Shown: in pieces, positions 34,836 through 44,693 of the stretch | Position numbering within the stretch: position 1 is the stretch's first letter | Layout: the number at the start of each line of letters is the position of its first letter | DNA from: Sulfobacillus benefaciens | GTDB lineage: Bacteria; Bacillota; Sulfobacillia; Sulfobacillales; Sulfobacillaceae | Assembly (NCBI GenBank): GCA_003023725.1 | Contig: PXYT01000025.1 | Coordinates: 1-46,865, forward strand | Reading direction: 5' to 3' | Length of the DNA: 46,865 bases | Notes under the pieces: model-generated | The model's database searches: none | The model's input: the letters and a program-made list of their open reading frames with translations, nothing else | Told to the model about the DNA's origin: nothing | Made by a program: the position numbers and the translations under genes

Positions 34836-35314
34836 TCAACGACACCATGGCATTCCACGGGCAGGGCATAACCACTCAAAACTCCGCGTCCCGAGGTTCC
34901 GGCTGGAGAGCGATCTGCCGCCAAAAATGCAGGAAAACCCTAGGGTGCCGATATGCTGGTCGGCCCTATGCATGTGGTCAATCGCAGGCAACAGTGTTGG
35001 CCCAATCCCTTGTATCATCCATTTGACGCCGGGTGGTGGCTTTCCCCCGCGATATAAAGGACGTCCTTCTATTGGTGCCCAAACATGCACCTCGGCTTGT
35101 TCCCGGAGGTGTCAGGCTCTTCGTTGTGGTCGATATCGTGGTACGTGAGCAGAATGTGATCAAGGTGATCGACTCCCAAAGCGAACTCGGCCCCGATGGC
35201 TCCAAATTGTCCGGGAATTCCCGGTGTCCATCCAGATGGACTCTCGTCTTGAATCAGGTACAGATGACTGCTTACACCAATCTTAAGCATCCTCACACCA
35301 TCAGTGATGATCAT
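34836..35314 (-). pseudogene. Frameshifted metallo-beta-lactamase-fold hydrolase
   Basis: From ATG 35314, preceded by AAAGGAG, the frame reads IITDGVRMLKIG, then GQFGAIGAEFALGVDHLDHIL and LTYHDIDH, which is the THxHxDH metal motif with the first His replaced by Tyr. Near 35090 the frame shifts and continues WAPIEGRPLYRGGKPP, the usual EGxxPLxK-like segment of this group. Later blocks are spread over several frames with stops. The conserved start signal and family order support a recently inactivated gene; read errors could mimic the shifts. Confidence 0.65.
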
Positions 35315-36075
35315 GCCCTGCTCCTTTGCTCACAGTAAAATGAGCCTACTTATAATAGACCAGTTCCCTTTGTTACGCAACTGACAATTTTCTTTCGACA
35401 CCCTCGGACGACGGGATAAATGGTGTTCGTCAAGAAGCGGGGGTAACCTTTGTGGGGTCATCCGCCCACTAATTTTTGAAACGGCATCAGATCAACAACG
35501 ATCCCTGCTATACGAAAAACTGCCGAGGAACCAGTGGTCTATTGAGAACTGACGGCACGACACCGCCATATTCACTTTTTGGCGCTGTCCATGATCGCTC
35601 CGGCCCCCACTTACGGCTTTGGCGGCGTTTCTTCTGATGGTGCTCTGAGCGGGCGATTTGGCGAGACTTATTACGCGATAATGGTTCGCCGGTTCACTTG
35701 GGTAGATAACTCTGGGTGTAGGGATTCCCCTCAGTCAATTTGGTCTATTGAACATTTCTTAAGCCGGCAAGGCATCTACGGACGCCATTGGGTTATATAG
35801 CCTCGACAAGAGACTTCTTTCCGGGCTATCTACAAAGGTATTGCATACAATTCAGTCTATTGTCCACAGTTCCTATATTTAAGACAAAAAATACACAATG
35901 ACTGATCGAATATATACATTTTTTAATGTTACACTACTAAAATTTAATAATAATTATTCAATATAATCACAAAAGTCCGCATAGGTATGGTATGATAGAG
36001 ATGTTAGGAAAAGGGAATCCAGGCATCGGCAAGGTCCACGATTGAACCCGACGGCCCCTTAAATGAGGAGGTAAC
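35315..36075. other. Intergenic region with an AT-rich tract
   Basis: A plus-strand frame at 35579-35800 shows no motif or start signal. From about 35830 to 35990 the DNA is strikingly AT-rich with many T/A runs and TATGAT-like -10 elements (for example 35989-35996), likely the promoter zone for the YggT gene. Confidence 0.5.
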
Positions 36076-36477
36076 ATGATGCAAGACCAACCCACAAAGA
36101 AAATTCCAGATCTAGGGACAGAAACCACGGAGACGCACACGATTCGCACCGCGACCAACGGCGTTCCTCAGAAGCAGCAGACAGTGGCTCCAAAACGAAC
36201 TGTGGTCACCCGGGTCATATGGTATGTGGCGAGTATTCTCCTAACATTCCTCGCTTTTCGATTTGTTCTCGCGTTATTAGGAGCCAATCCCACAAATCCT
36301 TTCGCCGGATTCATTTATGGCATAACCGCACCGTTTGTGGCACCGTTCTCGGGACTCTTCGGTTATCATCTGGCATATGGGGCGTCTCAACTCGAAGTGG
36401 TGACCCTTGTAGCCATAGTGACGTATGCAGTGGTTGCATGGGGACTCACTCGACTGGTCAACCTTACACGCGTATAG
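36076..36477 (+). CDS. YggT-family membrane protein
   Basis: A 133-residue protein with a 45-residue polar Thr-rich N-terminal part and two hydrophobic segments. FRFVLALLGANPTNPFAGFIY and PFVAPFSGLFG are the conserved YggT blocks; the second helix region is VVTLVAIVTYAVVAWGL. GAGGAGG lies 5 nt before the ATG. YggT proteins are small membrane proteins linked to cell division/envelope stress in some bacteria, with no proven activity. It stands alone. Confidence 0.88.
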   Translation: MMQDQPTKKIPDLGTETTETHTIRTATNGVPQKQQTVAPKRTVVTRVIWYVASILLTFLAFRFVLALLGANPTNPFAGFIYGITAPFVAPFSGLFGYHLAYGASQLEVVTLVAIVTYAVVAWGLTRLVNLTRV

Positions 36478-36843
36478 CTCCATCCCGGCAATTCCTTCCC
36501 CGTTTCTCGAACTCCACTTCATCACTCTGTCTCATATTGACTGTTCCGTGCATTCAAGAAAGGTAGCCCATGAGGCAAAAGAAAACGCAGTCCTGCCATC
36601 CAACAGAAGTTTCCATCTTGCGTTGCAGTAAGGGATGTGGTTGAATCCACACTGGACACAATGGCCGATGAGACGGCGGATAGGGCATGGACTGCGGCGG
36701 GACAAGTGATAACTTCAACAACAGATAAGAAACAAATGCGCATTCGCGTGTCCAGAAAAACCCCACTTGACTGATGTTCGCAAACGTATGTTGTCCCCAT
36801 CTCCCGGTTCTCCTTGCGCTCATAGCAGGCGCAATCTTTTGAC
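36478..36843. other. Convergent intergenic region
   Basis: It lies between the end of the YggT gene and the end of the RND pseudogene. No supported gene or clear terminator is visible. Confidence 0.5.
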
Positions 36844-38220
36844 TCATCGTCCAGGGCAGCCAGTCGCGTCAAGAAACGAATACACGACGGGAATGATGCC
36901 TAAGGTAAGGACTGTGGATGAGATTAAACCGCCAATCGCCGCAATAGCCATTGCCTGATGATCGGCAGAACCCGATCCCGCACTCACCGCCAGCGGAATC
37001 ATCGCCATAATCATAGTCACAGACGTCATCAAGATAGGCCGCAACCGTGTCCGTCCCGCCTCAATTAACGCCGTTTCCCGGTCATATCCCCGTTTTCTCA
37101 GCGTCTGGGTATAGTCCACCAGCAAAATCGCATTTTTAGTCACTATCCCCATGAGCATAATCAACCCCACAATCGCGAAAATATTGATACTTTGATCGCC
37201 AAGAACCAACGCCGAAAGAGCGCCAATCCCGGATAAGGGGACTGTCATCATAATGGTCAGGGGAAGCACCAAAGATTCATACAACGCGGCCATAAGCATG
37301 TATACCAACAGGACGGACAAACCAAGAGCCTTAAAGAGCGATCCGAAAGCCGTCTTTTGTTGATGAATTTGACCGCCATAGACGATTTGGTATCCGGCAG
37401 GCATCTCCATCTTGCTTATGGCCGCCTTAATCGACTTCACGGCGGGGCCCAAGGTACCGGGGTGGCTCCCCTTGTCTGCAAAATGATACGGGAGGCGGTG
37501 CCCGACGATCCTAGCTGGTATGTTGACACGCTCAGGCCCTGGGTCTCCGTCTGGATGGTGTCAATCACGTTCTTTATCGATACTCCTAATTGCTGGGCCT
37601 TGCGGTGAGACACCGTTACCTGCAGTTCCGGCAGAGCGACGGGTGTATTGTTGGTCACCTCTTTTAGCGTCGGCAGTTGGGTCATCTTGCGAGTGATGAC
37701 AGCGGACAGCTTGTGCACTTCCGACAATTTGGGGCCGAGCACCCGCACGGCCACAGGCAGACCGTTTCCCGGGGTCAAGGGATTGGCTGTCACCGTATTC
37801 GCACGCAAATTCGGAATGTCGCTCGCATAACGGGCGCTTTCGTTTTCAACGCGAACGATGGACGCTTCACGTCCCGCCGACATCCACTGAACGCTCAACG
37901 ACCCGACATTGGACTGTCCGCCTCCTCCGGCCGTTGCGAAGACGGTTTTCACGCCCCGCAATCTTTGGATCTTCGAGGACAACTCATGCAGATTCTGCTG
38001 CATGATCTAAAGAGGCGTTCCCGGTGGCAAACTGATATTCATCGAAAATAGTCCCGTGTTCTCGGGAGGAATAAAGGTGGTGTGAATGAGTTTCAGAGAA
38101 AAAAACGACAATGTCATGCCTACGGAAGCCAGTACCACAACCACTGCAATCCAGCGCCTGTGCAGCAACGCGCGCAAGATCCTGGCATATCCATTGCGGA
38201 CCGTGTCAAGTTTATGATCC
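36844..38220 (-). pseudogene. Truncated, frameshifted RND (AcrB-like) efflux pump
   Basis: This is the C-terminal part of an RND pump closely similar to the intact gene at 38679-41780. It lacks the N-terminal half. An in-frame TAG follows LPPGTPL near 38010, where the intact copy continues, and near 37450 about 150 nt are missing, shifting the frame between LQTRGATP and GPAVKSIK. The last part retains LLVYMLMAALYESLVLPL and GIVTKNAILLVDYTQTLRK. The remains are preserved enough to suggest recent inactivation after a tandem duplication. Confidence 0.9.
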
Positions 38221-38419
38221 CCCAACAGTGCTGAGGCACGATCATCTTCAGCGACGGTATGTTGGTTTGAGATGGGACCGAATGGGAGCAAGGGTCTATC
38301 CGTTGGAAAGATGGGGGCGATCCCAGCCAGGGTGCACACACGGGGATGGGGATGACAGGCTCACCATTTCCGACGAAACGGGGTATGGTCGGGGCGGGAT
38401 GGGTCAAGCGAGGAGAAGG

Positions 38420-38630
38420 CTAGGTAGCCCATGAGCCGATCTGGTGGGCGTGCAGAAACTCGCTCGACAGCCAACCCCCGGTCCAGACCTCACGCAAAAA
38501 ACGGAAGGTCTCTTGGTATCCTAAGGCGGCAGAGCGACCATCCCCTGGGAGTCTCTAAGGTGAAAAGGTTCAGGAAATGGGCGACTTTCATGAAGTAATG
38601 CCAGCCGCCAAATTTTGGGTCGGGGTGGGC
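38420..38630 (-). pseudogene. IS4-like transposase C-terminal relic
   Basis: One minus frame reads GGWHYFMKVAHFLNLFTL, like the KGYHYLMRxGHLxN block of IS4-type transposases; a frameshift then leads to YQETFRFLREVWTGGWLSSE, a typical tail. The relic lies exactly between the truncated and the intact RND pump genes, so its insertion probably caused or followed the truncation. Confidence 0.65.
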
Positions 38631-38678
38631 GACACATCCCAGAAGAAGGCAATGATATTTCAAGAGATTTGCGAGATC

Positions 38679-41600
38679 TCAAGCCTGTTCTCGGCGGTTT
38701 TTGTTTGTAAGAGTCGGGCTCGGGATTTTTTGGTTAAGACTCCACGGTAGCCATCTATCCAGAAAGGTGTAGGCTACTGGGATAACCCCAAGAGTGAGTA
38801 CCGTCGACGAGATTAAGCCGCCTATGACGGCAATGGCCATAGCTTGATGGTCGGCGGCTCCCGACCCTACGCTGAATGCCAACGGGATCATGGCCATGAT
38901 CATAGTCAGCGATGTCATTAAGATCGGCCTGAGCCGTGTTTGTCCCGCTTCAATCAGGGCCGATTCTCGATCCTGGCCTCGTTTGCGCAGCGTTTGAGTA
39001 TAGTCGACCAACAAAATGGCATTCTTGGTGACAATCCCCATTAACATAATCAATCCGACAATCGAGAAAATATTGATGGTCTGCCCTGTCAAGGCCAAAG
39101 CACTCAAGGCTCCCACTGCGGACAAGGGCACAGTGAGCATGATGGCCAAGGGCAGTACCAGAGATTCGTAAAGAGCAGCCATGAGCATGTACACCAGAAG
39201 AACTGACAGTCCTAAAGCCTTGAAGAGTGGCCCGAATGCAGACTTTTGCTGATGGACCTGTCCCCCATATACTACTTCATATCCCGGTGGCATGGGTATC
39301 GACTTAATGGTGTTTTTGACAGATTTTATGGCGGGTCCCAACATTCCGCTTTGGCTGAGCCCGGCGGAAATGGTATCGGCATATAACCGGTTCTGTTGTT
39401 GGATTGCCGTGGCGGTCGAAGTGGATGTGAGATGCGCTACCGCAGATAAGGGCACGGTGCCTTCGACGGTCGAAGGCACTGGATAGGACAGCAGATTACT
39501 CGAATTCGTACCCTGAGTCTGTAAAAGGATATTGAGAGGTGTTCCCCCTGATCCGGGCTGATAGGTGGATACCGTCAGTCCTTGAGTCTCACTTTGAATC
39601 GTTTGCACCACATCTTGTACAGATACTCCGAGTTGTTGTGACTTTTGGTGAGATACCGTCACGGCAAGCTCGGGCAGGGCCACTGGGGTATCGTTTGTCA
39701 CTTGGGTCAGGGAAGGTAATCCGGCTATTTTCTTGTCAACTACCGAAGCCAGATTCTGAACCTGGGATAGATTTGGACCCAAGATTCGGATTGCCACGGG
39801 CTGAGCATTGCTTGGTGTGAGAGGATTGGCGGTGACAGTCGTTACTTGCATATTGGGAATATTGTTCGCATACTGGTTACTCTGAGTCTCGATGTGTAAA
39901 ATGGCGGATTCGCGCCCTGCCGTGGCTAATTGCACGCTGAGTTGTCCTATATTTGATGCCGTATTTGCACCTGCTGTGGCAAAAACTGTTTTAACCCCCG
40001 GAATTGCCTTAATGTTTTGGGCGAGCTTGTGCACATCTTGTTGGGTGGTGCTAAGGGCTGTCCCCGGAGGAAGAGTGAGATTCATGGTAAAGAGTCCTGT
40101 ATTTTCGGGAGGAATAAAGGTGGTGTGAATTAGGCCTAAGGGAAAGAACATGACGGTCATCCCGATTGTGGCTGCCACCGTCAGAACAGCAATCCAAGGG
40201 CGGTGAAGGAGAGCATGCAAGGCCTTGGCGTATGCGTATTTCACTCGCTCTAAGCCCTGATCCCATTTGACAGCCCATAGGGCCCTGGGACCTTGAGTTC
40301 CCCATCTGGCTGCCATCAAAGGCGTCAGGGTGAATGATACGAGCAAGGAGAATAAGGTGGCACTGACTATTGTCAAGCCGAACTCGCGGAACATGGCCCC
40401 GACATTGCCCTTGACCAGTGCTAACGGCAAGTACACCACCACATCGGTCAAGGTTATAGCGACGGCTGCAGCCCCGATTTCCATGCGCCCGTCAAACGCC
40501 GCATTCCACGGTGATTTTCCCATGGCTTGATGGCGGTGAATGTTTTCGAGCACCACCACTGCATCGTCGACTAAAAACCCAATAAGAAGAGACAACGCCA
40601 TGAGGGAGATTAAATCCAAACTAAAGCCTAGAGCCCACATCACCCCCATGGTCGCAACAATGGACACAGGGATTGCAATCAGGATAATCAGAGTATTTCG
40701 CCACCGGTGCAAAAAAGCAAACAGTACGATGCCGGCAAAGAATACTGCCAGAAACAAATCGACTTGAGTGGAAGTTAATGCGCTTTGGGTGAAACTGGCA
40801 GAATTACTCGTGGTCTTCACGCTGACTTGGGGTGGAAAAGTGCCTTTGATGCTCTTCAATGTTTGCAGCAAATCATGAGTCACACTGAGGGTATCGGCAC
40901 CGGGTTGTTCCGTGATGCTGAGACCGATGGCCGGATGCCCGTTATAGGATGCCTCGGTTGTAGATGGCGTATTGCCGAGTGTCACAGAAGCCAAATCATG
41001 GAGCGGCAAGGCGGTGGAAGGAGTCCCCTTGGATGTGGACGGCAGCATAATCGCCAGGTTTCTCAGGGCATTCAGGCTGTTAAACTGTCCGTGAGTGCTC
41101 ACATCATAGGATCGGGATCCAGAGATTAAGTTGCCGTTTGATTGTGACACGTTAGCGTTCGCCACTTGCTGACCCACCGCAATAACCGGAAGGTGCAGCG
41201 ACTCGAGCAAGGTGGCGTTGAGGCTCACCTTGACGGCTTGAGTGGGTGTTCCGAATGTCTGGATTTGTCCCACACCGGGAACTTCCTCCAGACGGGGAAT
41301 CAGGGTGTTTTCTACCCAGGATGTGGGGACAGCCGCATTAGGCGATCCCAACACCGCGACATTCAGAATGGGCAACGAAGAGGGATCGGCTTCAATGACG
41401 GAGGGATAGCTTGCTCCGGAAGGTAAGGATTTGGCAATCCTCTGAATGGCACTGTTCACCTGGGACATGTCGGCATTGAGCGATGTGCCCTGGTCGAATT
41501 CCACCAAAATACGGGACTCTCCGGCCAAGGATGTGGCCTTGATTGTGTAAAGTCCGGAGATTGTGGCCAGTTGATTCTCCAATGGGTTAGAGACTGTATT

Positions 41601-41780
41601 CATCACGGCATTAGGGGAAGTTCCCGGGTCCTTGACCACTACTTGTGCTGTGGGAATGCTGACCTGGGGAAATCGGCGCACGGGAAGATGCAAGTATCCG
41701 TCAATACCCAGGAGGATCACGGCAAGAAAGACCATCACGATGGTCAAAGGCCGTTTCAAAGACCAGTATGTCAGATTCAT
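38679..41780 (-). CDS. RND efflux transporter, HAE1/AcrB-like
   Basis: A 1033-residue protein with the standard RND layout: helix one at 10-30, a large extracytoplasmic loop, helices 2-6 from about 335, helix seven near 530, a second loop and helices 8-12. The proton-relay motif in helix four reads GFLVDDAVVVLENI with the paired Asp residues. AGGAGA lies 7 nt before the ATG. It follows the adaptor gene by 41 nt in a MarR-adaptor-pump operon. In a monoderm host it would work without an outer-membrane channel; no such gene is nearby. Confidence 0.95.
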   Translation of the reverse strand: MNLTYWSLKRPLTIVMVFLAVILLGIDGYLHLPVRRFPQVSIPTAQVVVKDPGTSPNAVMNTVSNPLENQLATISGLYTIKATSLAGESRILVEFDQGTSLNADMSQVNSAIQRIAKSLPSGASYPSVIEADPSSLPILNVAVLGSPNAAVPTSWVENTLIPRLEEVPGVGQIQTFGTPTQAVKVSLNATLLESLHLPVIAVGQQVANANVSQSNGNLISGSRSYDVSTHGQFNSLNALRNLAIMLPSTSKGTPSTALPLHDLASVTLGNTPSTTEASYNGHPAIGLSITEQPGADTLSVTHDLLQTLKSIKGTFPPQVSVKTTSNSASFTQSALTSTQVDLFLAVFFAGIVLFAFLHRWRNTLIILIAIPVSIVATMGVMWALGFSLDLISLMALSLLIGFLVDDAVVVLENIHRHQAMGKSPWNAAFDGRMEIGAAAVAITLTDVVVYLPLALVKGNVGAMFREFGLTIVSATLFSLLVSFTLTPLMAARWGTQGPRALWAVKWDQGLERVKYAYAKALHALLHRPWIAVLTVAATIGMTVMFFPLGLIHTTFIPPENTGLFTMNLTLPPGTALSTTQQDVHKLAQNIKAIPGVKTVFATAGANTASNIGQLSVQLATAGRESAILHIETQSNQYANNIPNMQVTTVTANPLTPSNAQPVAIRILGPNLSQVQNLASVVDKKIAGLPSLTQVTNDTPVALPELAVTVSHQKSQQLGVSVQDVVQTIQSETQGLTVSTYQPGSGGTPLNILLQTQGTNSSNLLSYPVPSTVEGTVPLSAVAHLTSTSTATAIQQQNRLYADTISAGLSQSGMLGPAIKSVKNTIKSIPMPPGYEVVYGGQVHQQKSAFGPLFKALGLSVLLVYMLMAALYESLVLPLAIMLTVPLSAVGALSALALTGQTINIFSIVGLIMLMGIVTKNAILLVDYTQTLRKRGQDRESALIEAGQTRLRPILMTSLTMIMAMIPLAFSVGSGAADHQAMAIAVIGGLISSTVLTLGVIPVAYTFLDRWLPWSLNQKIPSPTLTNKNRREQA

Positions 41781-41821
41781 TCTTTTTCTCCTATTCCGCT
41801 TTGTCCGCTTTTTTCCTGCTG

Positions 41822-43336
41822 TTATCCCTGTCCCAGTGTTCTGACACGTGCTCCGTTGGCTAATTCCGTGTTTGCCGGAGAAACAACTTCTGTATTTGGT
41901 GAGAGGGACGAGACGATGGCTTGACGGCTGTTTTGAAGCACGATGTGTAACACTAGGGTGTGTAAGAAGCCGTGATTCACGGTTTCCACCAAGGCTTTAT
42001 TCCCGATCTGTGGAATTAAGGCAGACGCCGGAATGATGGTACCCCGAGCCGATTGGACGGGAACCTCTGCCGTGACACTTTGCCCCGGTGTCAAAGACGC
42101 GGGGGCATTGAGACTCACTTGGTATAAGGATGAGGTGTTAGGCATCGGCACATTGGACTGGACCTGAACAGTCTTGGCACCTTGTGGCGTTTCAATGGTT
42201 ATGGACTGGCCGGAATGGAGATTTTGGGAGAGAGTCTCGGGAAGGGTCATAACCAAGTTTGAAGACGTACTGGTTATGCTCATTATCGGCGCCGCCGGGG
42301 AGGAACCTTGGCCGGAAACACCCTCTATTCCGCTCACAGTTCCTGCTACAGGGGCTTTAACAGTTAGGTCTTGAACAGCTGTTTGAGCGGCACTTAGAGC
42401 CGAATCAGCCGCTTGGAGTTGCTGTTGTAAAGAAGTCAGCGTGGATGAAGAGGGGGCCATGGACGATGCTGTCAGTTGATTAAGATCAGTTGCCGTAGTC
42501 TTAGCCGCGGCAAGATTTTGCTGGGCATATTGCATGGCCTGGCTTTGGGCAGCTTGGGCCGTGGCCAGATTGCGTTGGGCAAAAGTGACAACCGTTTTGT
42601 CCAAAGCTTGGGCGCTGTTGAGCTCTTGTTGATCAAAAGCCAGCATCTCTTGAGCAGCGGTAATGGCACTCGGGGATCCGCTCGTTTGAGCCTGCTGCAC
42701 TTGGGACTGGGCCTTTTGAAGGGCGGATTGAGCTTGGCTTATGGCTTCAAGATAGGGGCCCGACGGAGATTGGACGATCGTCAAAAATTTTTGGTCCTCG
42801 GCTACAGTCATAGCCGAATAAGACCCGGAACTGCTGACAGATGCCATTTCACGCTCGGCTAAGGTGATTTGGCTTTGGGCATTGTTCGAGAGTTGACTCG
42901 CGCCATTGGCTGTGCTGCCCGTACTTTGGGCCGCCGACACTTTAGCCTGCATCATCGAGACATTGGCTTCGGCTTGACTCACAGCGGATGTTAAAGCCGG
43001 ATTACTGAGAACAGCCAGGGGCTGGCCAGCGGAGACCACTTGGCCCGATGACACCAGAATTTTACTGATTGTTCCGGATACCAAGGGACTCACCGTAACA
43101 TTTTGGGTCGGGGTCATCGTGAGACTTTGGGGACTGAAGGCGGTTAAATGACCGAATTGGGCACGACTCACCGAAACCAGAGGGAATTGCGTCACGCCGG
43201 ACGTGTGGTGAGGTGAAGCTGTAGTGCGCCAAATCAGGACGCTGCCGCCAGCCACAACTAACACAGCCACTGCCCACTTAAGTTGGCGCGTATAATGCCG
43301 GGGAGCGGATCCCGTATTAGGGAGTGATGGTTTCAC
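41822..43336 (-). CDS. Membrane fusion (adaptor) protein of the RND system
   Basis: A 504-residue protein with one N-terminal membrane anchor (about residues 20-38), the first lipoyl half (VSPLVSGTISKILVSSGQVVSAGQPLAVL), a long Ala/Gln-rich helical hairpin (about 110-325), the second lipoyl half (VKAPVAGTVSGIEGVSGQ) and a beta-barrel end. The hairpin is unusually long and low in complexity. It anchors in the cytoplasmic membrane next to the pump and bridges to the outside. It lies between the MarR gene and the pump. Confidence 0.92.
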   Translation of the reverse strand: MKPSLPNTGSAPRHYTRQLKWAVAVLVVAGGSVLIWRTTASPHHTSGVTQFPLVSVSRAQFGHLTAFSPQSLTMTPTQNVTVSPLVSGTISKILVSSGQVVSAGQPLAVLSNPALTSAVSQAEANVSMMQAKVSAAQSTGSTANGASQLSNNAQSQITLAEREMASVSSSGSYSAMTVAEDQKFLTIVQSPSGPYLEAISQAQSALQKAQSQVQQAQTSGSPSAITAAQEMLAFDQQELNSAQALDKTVVTFAQRNLATAQAAQSQAMQYAQQNLAAAKTTATDLNQLTASSMAPSSSTLTSLQQQLQAADSALSAAQTAVQDLTVKAPVAGTVSGIEGVSGQGSSPAAPIMSITSTSSNLVMTLPETLSQNLHSGQSITIETPQGAKTVQVQSNVPMPNTSSLYQVSLNAPASLTPGQSVTAEVPVQSARGTIIPASALIPQIGNKALVETVNHGFLHTLVLHIVLQNSRQAIVSSLSPNTEVVSPANTELANGARVRTLGQG

Positions 43337-43360
43337 AATAGTCCTCCTTATCTTATGACA

Positions 43361-43819
43361 TTAGAGTGTCTGACGGACATTTTGCTGAATCTTTGCCAGA
43401 ATTTGCGCCAGTGTTTCTTTATCTTCGGCAGAGAGATTTTCGATCAGCTGTCTTAATCGCTCGTGTTGCATGGCTTCGACTCTCTCTACATGTTTGCGTC
43501 CTTCCGCCGTCAGTGATATCCATACAACGCGCTGGTCATTTTCGTCCCGGTGACGTATGATCCATCCCTCCCGCTCCAGTTTTTGAGCGGTTTGGGTCAT
43601 GGCCGGCTGGCTAACCTCGCTATAGGCCGCTGCCATGGAAATAGAAAGCACAGGATTGCGGTAGAGCCAACGCAGCATAGCCAGATGCGGAAGCGATATG
43701 GGCAGGGATAGATTGCGGGGTTTGAGGAAATCCATGATTGTAAACAATTGCTCGTCAATCTGATCTTCCCACGACAATAGATTCACATCCTGATTTAATA
43801 AATAACTTAATATATACAT
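43361..43819 (-). CDS. MarR-family regulator of the RND operon
   Basis: A 152-residue winged-helix protein. The recognition region is SEVSQPAMTQTAQKLEREGWI, and the wing RHRDENDQRVVWISLTAEGRKH, both characteristic. It is 24 nt upstream of the adaptor gene on the same strand and presumably represses the operon. The start is uncertain: ATG 43819 has no good ribosome binding site, and a TTG about 14 codons later with AGGA upstream is an alternative. TAATATAT repeats lie in front. Confidence 0.9.
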   Translation of the reverse strand: MYILSYLLNQDVNLLSWEDQIDEQLFTIMDFLKPRNLSLPISLPHLAMLRWLYRNPVLSISMAAAYSEVSQPAMTQTAQKLEREGWIIRHRDENDQRVVWISLTAEGRKHVERVEAMQHERLRQLIENLSAEDKETLAQILAKIQQNVRQTL

Positions 43820-43832
43820 TTCTAATATATCA
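43808..43832. promoter_or_regulatory. TAATATAT direct repeats at the MarR gene start
   Basis: TAATATAT occurs twice about 15 bp apart (43809-43832), bracketing the first codons of the MarR frame as called. Together with the flanking TATA-rich DNA they may be promoter and operator; if so, the true start is further downstream. Confidence 0.35.
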
Positions 43833-44149
43833 TGCTGATATGCATTGGCAAGGCCCTATCGTCCGAAGCAACGAGCTGCAAGTTAATCCCTTTCGATCAA
43901 ATCGGTGCTTTGGTTTATGCGGAAATTGCCGGGTGCCCGTTACCGATAATCAAGCCGAAGTTGGATGTGCGCATGACCAAATCCCGTCAAAACATCTACC
44001 GCATTTTTCGCAAGCCTCTAGGGAGCACGTGAGGCGTTTTTCCAGGTTGGGAGCGTTATTGAGCTCAGTGAAGAAATAAGGGTTCTCCTGTACGGGAATA
44101 TTTTTGACGCGGGCAATGAAACGCGGCCGGTATGTTGGCTCTTTGTCCC
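43833..44149. other. Intergenic stretch
   Basis: Plus-strand frames at 43832-44079 have no ribosome binding site and no recognised motif. Nothing else is seen. Confidence 0.45.
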
Positions 44150-44368
44150 TTAACTATCTCCGGGGGGCCCTTTGCAGAGCTCGGAGGGTTTTTGGCTATC
44201 GCCTAAGAAGGGGAATACACGGGCGTTATGTTCAAAGAGGACACGGGCTTCTGTCAAGGTAAATGGGGTATGCCACCGTCGTTCGTCTAATGTGCCGGCG
44301 CGAGTGAGATAAAACCGGGTGAATTCGCGTATCAGTACTACCGGTTGCGTCTGTTTGATGCTTGACAC
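44150..44368 (-). pseudogene. N-terminal fragment of a MarR-type regulator
   Basis: The 72-codon frame reads VLIREFTRFYLTRAGTLDERRWHTPFTLTEARVLFE, which is the usual N-terminus of MarR proteins, including MarR-GNAT fusions. Sequence after that is unrelated and ends at 44150, before the recognition helix. GTG 44368 has AAGGAC upstream. An inverted repeat GCTTGACA/TGTCAAGC (44360-44367 and 44391-44398) flanks the start and may be the old operator. Confidence 0.6.
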
Positions 44369-44693
44369 CGTCCTTAATAATTGTTGACGATGTCAAGCGT
44401 ATGATTCAACGACCGTCATGTTAATGCGCTGCCTAAGATGCTTCAAGCAAAACCTTTTTGACAAGAGCCCACATGAGGCATTCTCCATTGCTCGAATGCT
44501 ACAGAGATATTTTGACTGATTGTGATTTTGAATCACCTGCCGTTGTTCCTGGCATATTAGCGGATTACGCAATTATGGCTAGAAGTGAGATAGGTGAAAT
44601 TCAGTCTTGCACTACATGGTGTCGTTTAGTACAATGGCTCCTGTGGGACGATCCACATTATGGGAAGTGACATAAATCCGAGGAGGGGAATGG
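44369..44693. other. Upstream region of the secreted protein gene
   Basis: A plus-strand frame at 44458-44670 (70 codons from TTG) has no convincing ribosome binding site. AGGAGGGG for the next gene lies at 44681-44688. Confidence 0.45.

Noticed and set aside
44458-44670. Plus-strand 70-codon frame starting with TTG before the secreted-protein gene
   Set aside because: No convincing ribosome binding site and no recognisable motif; more likely upstream regulatory DNA.
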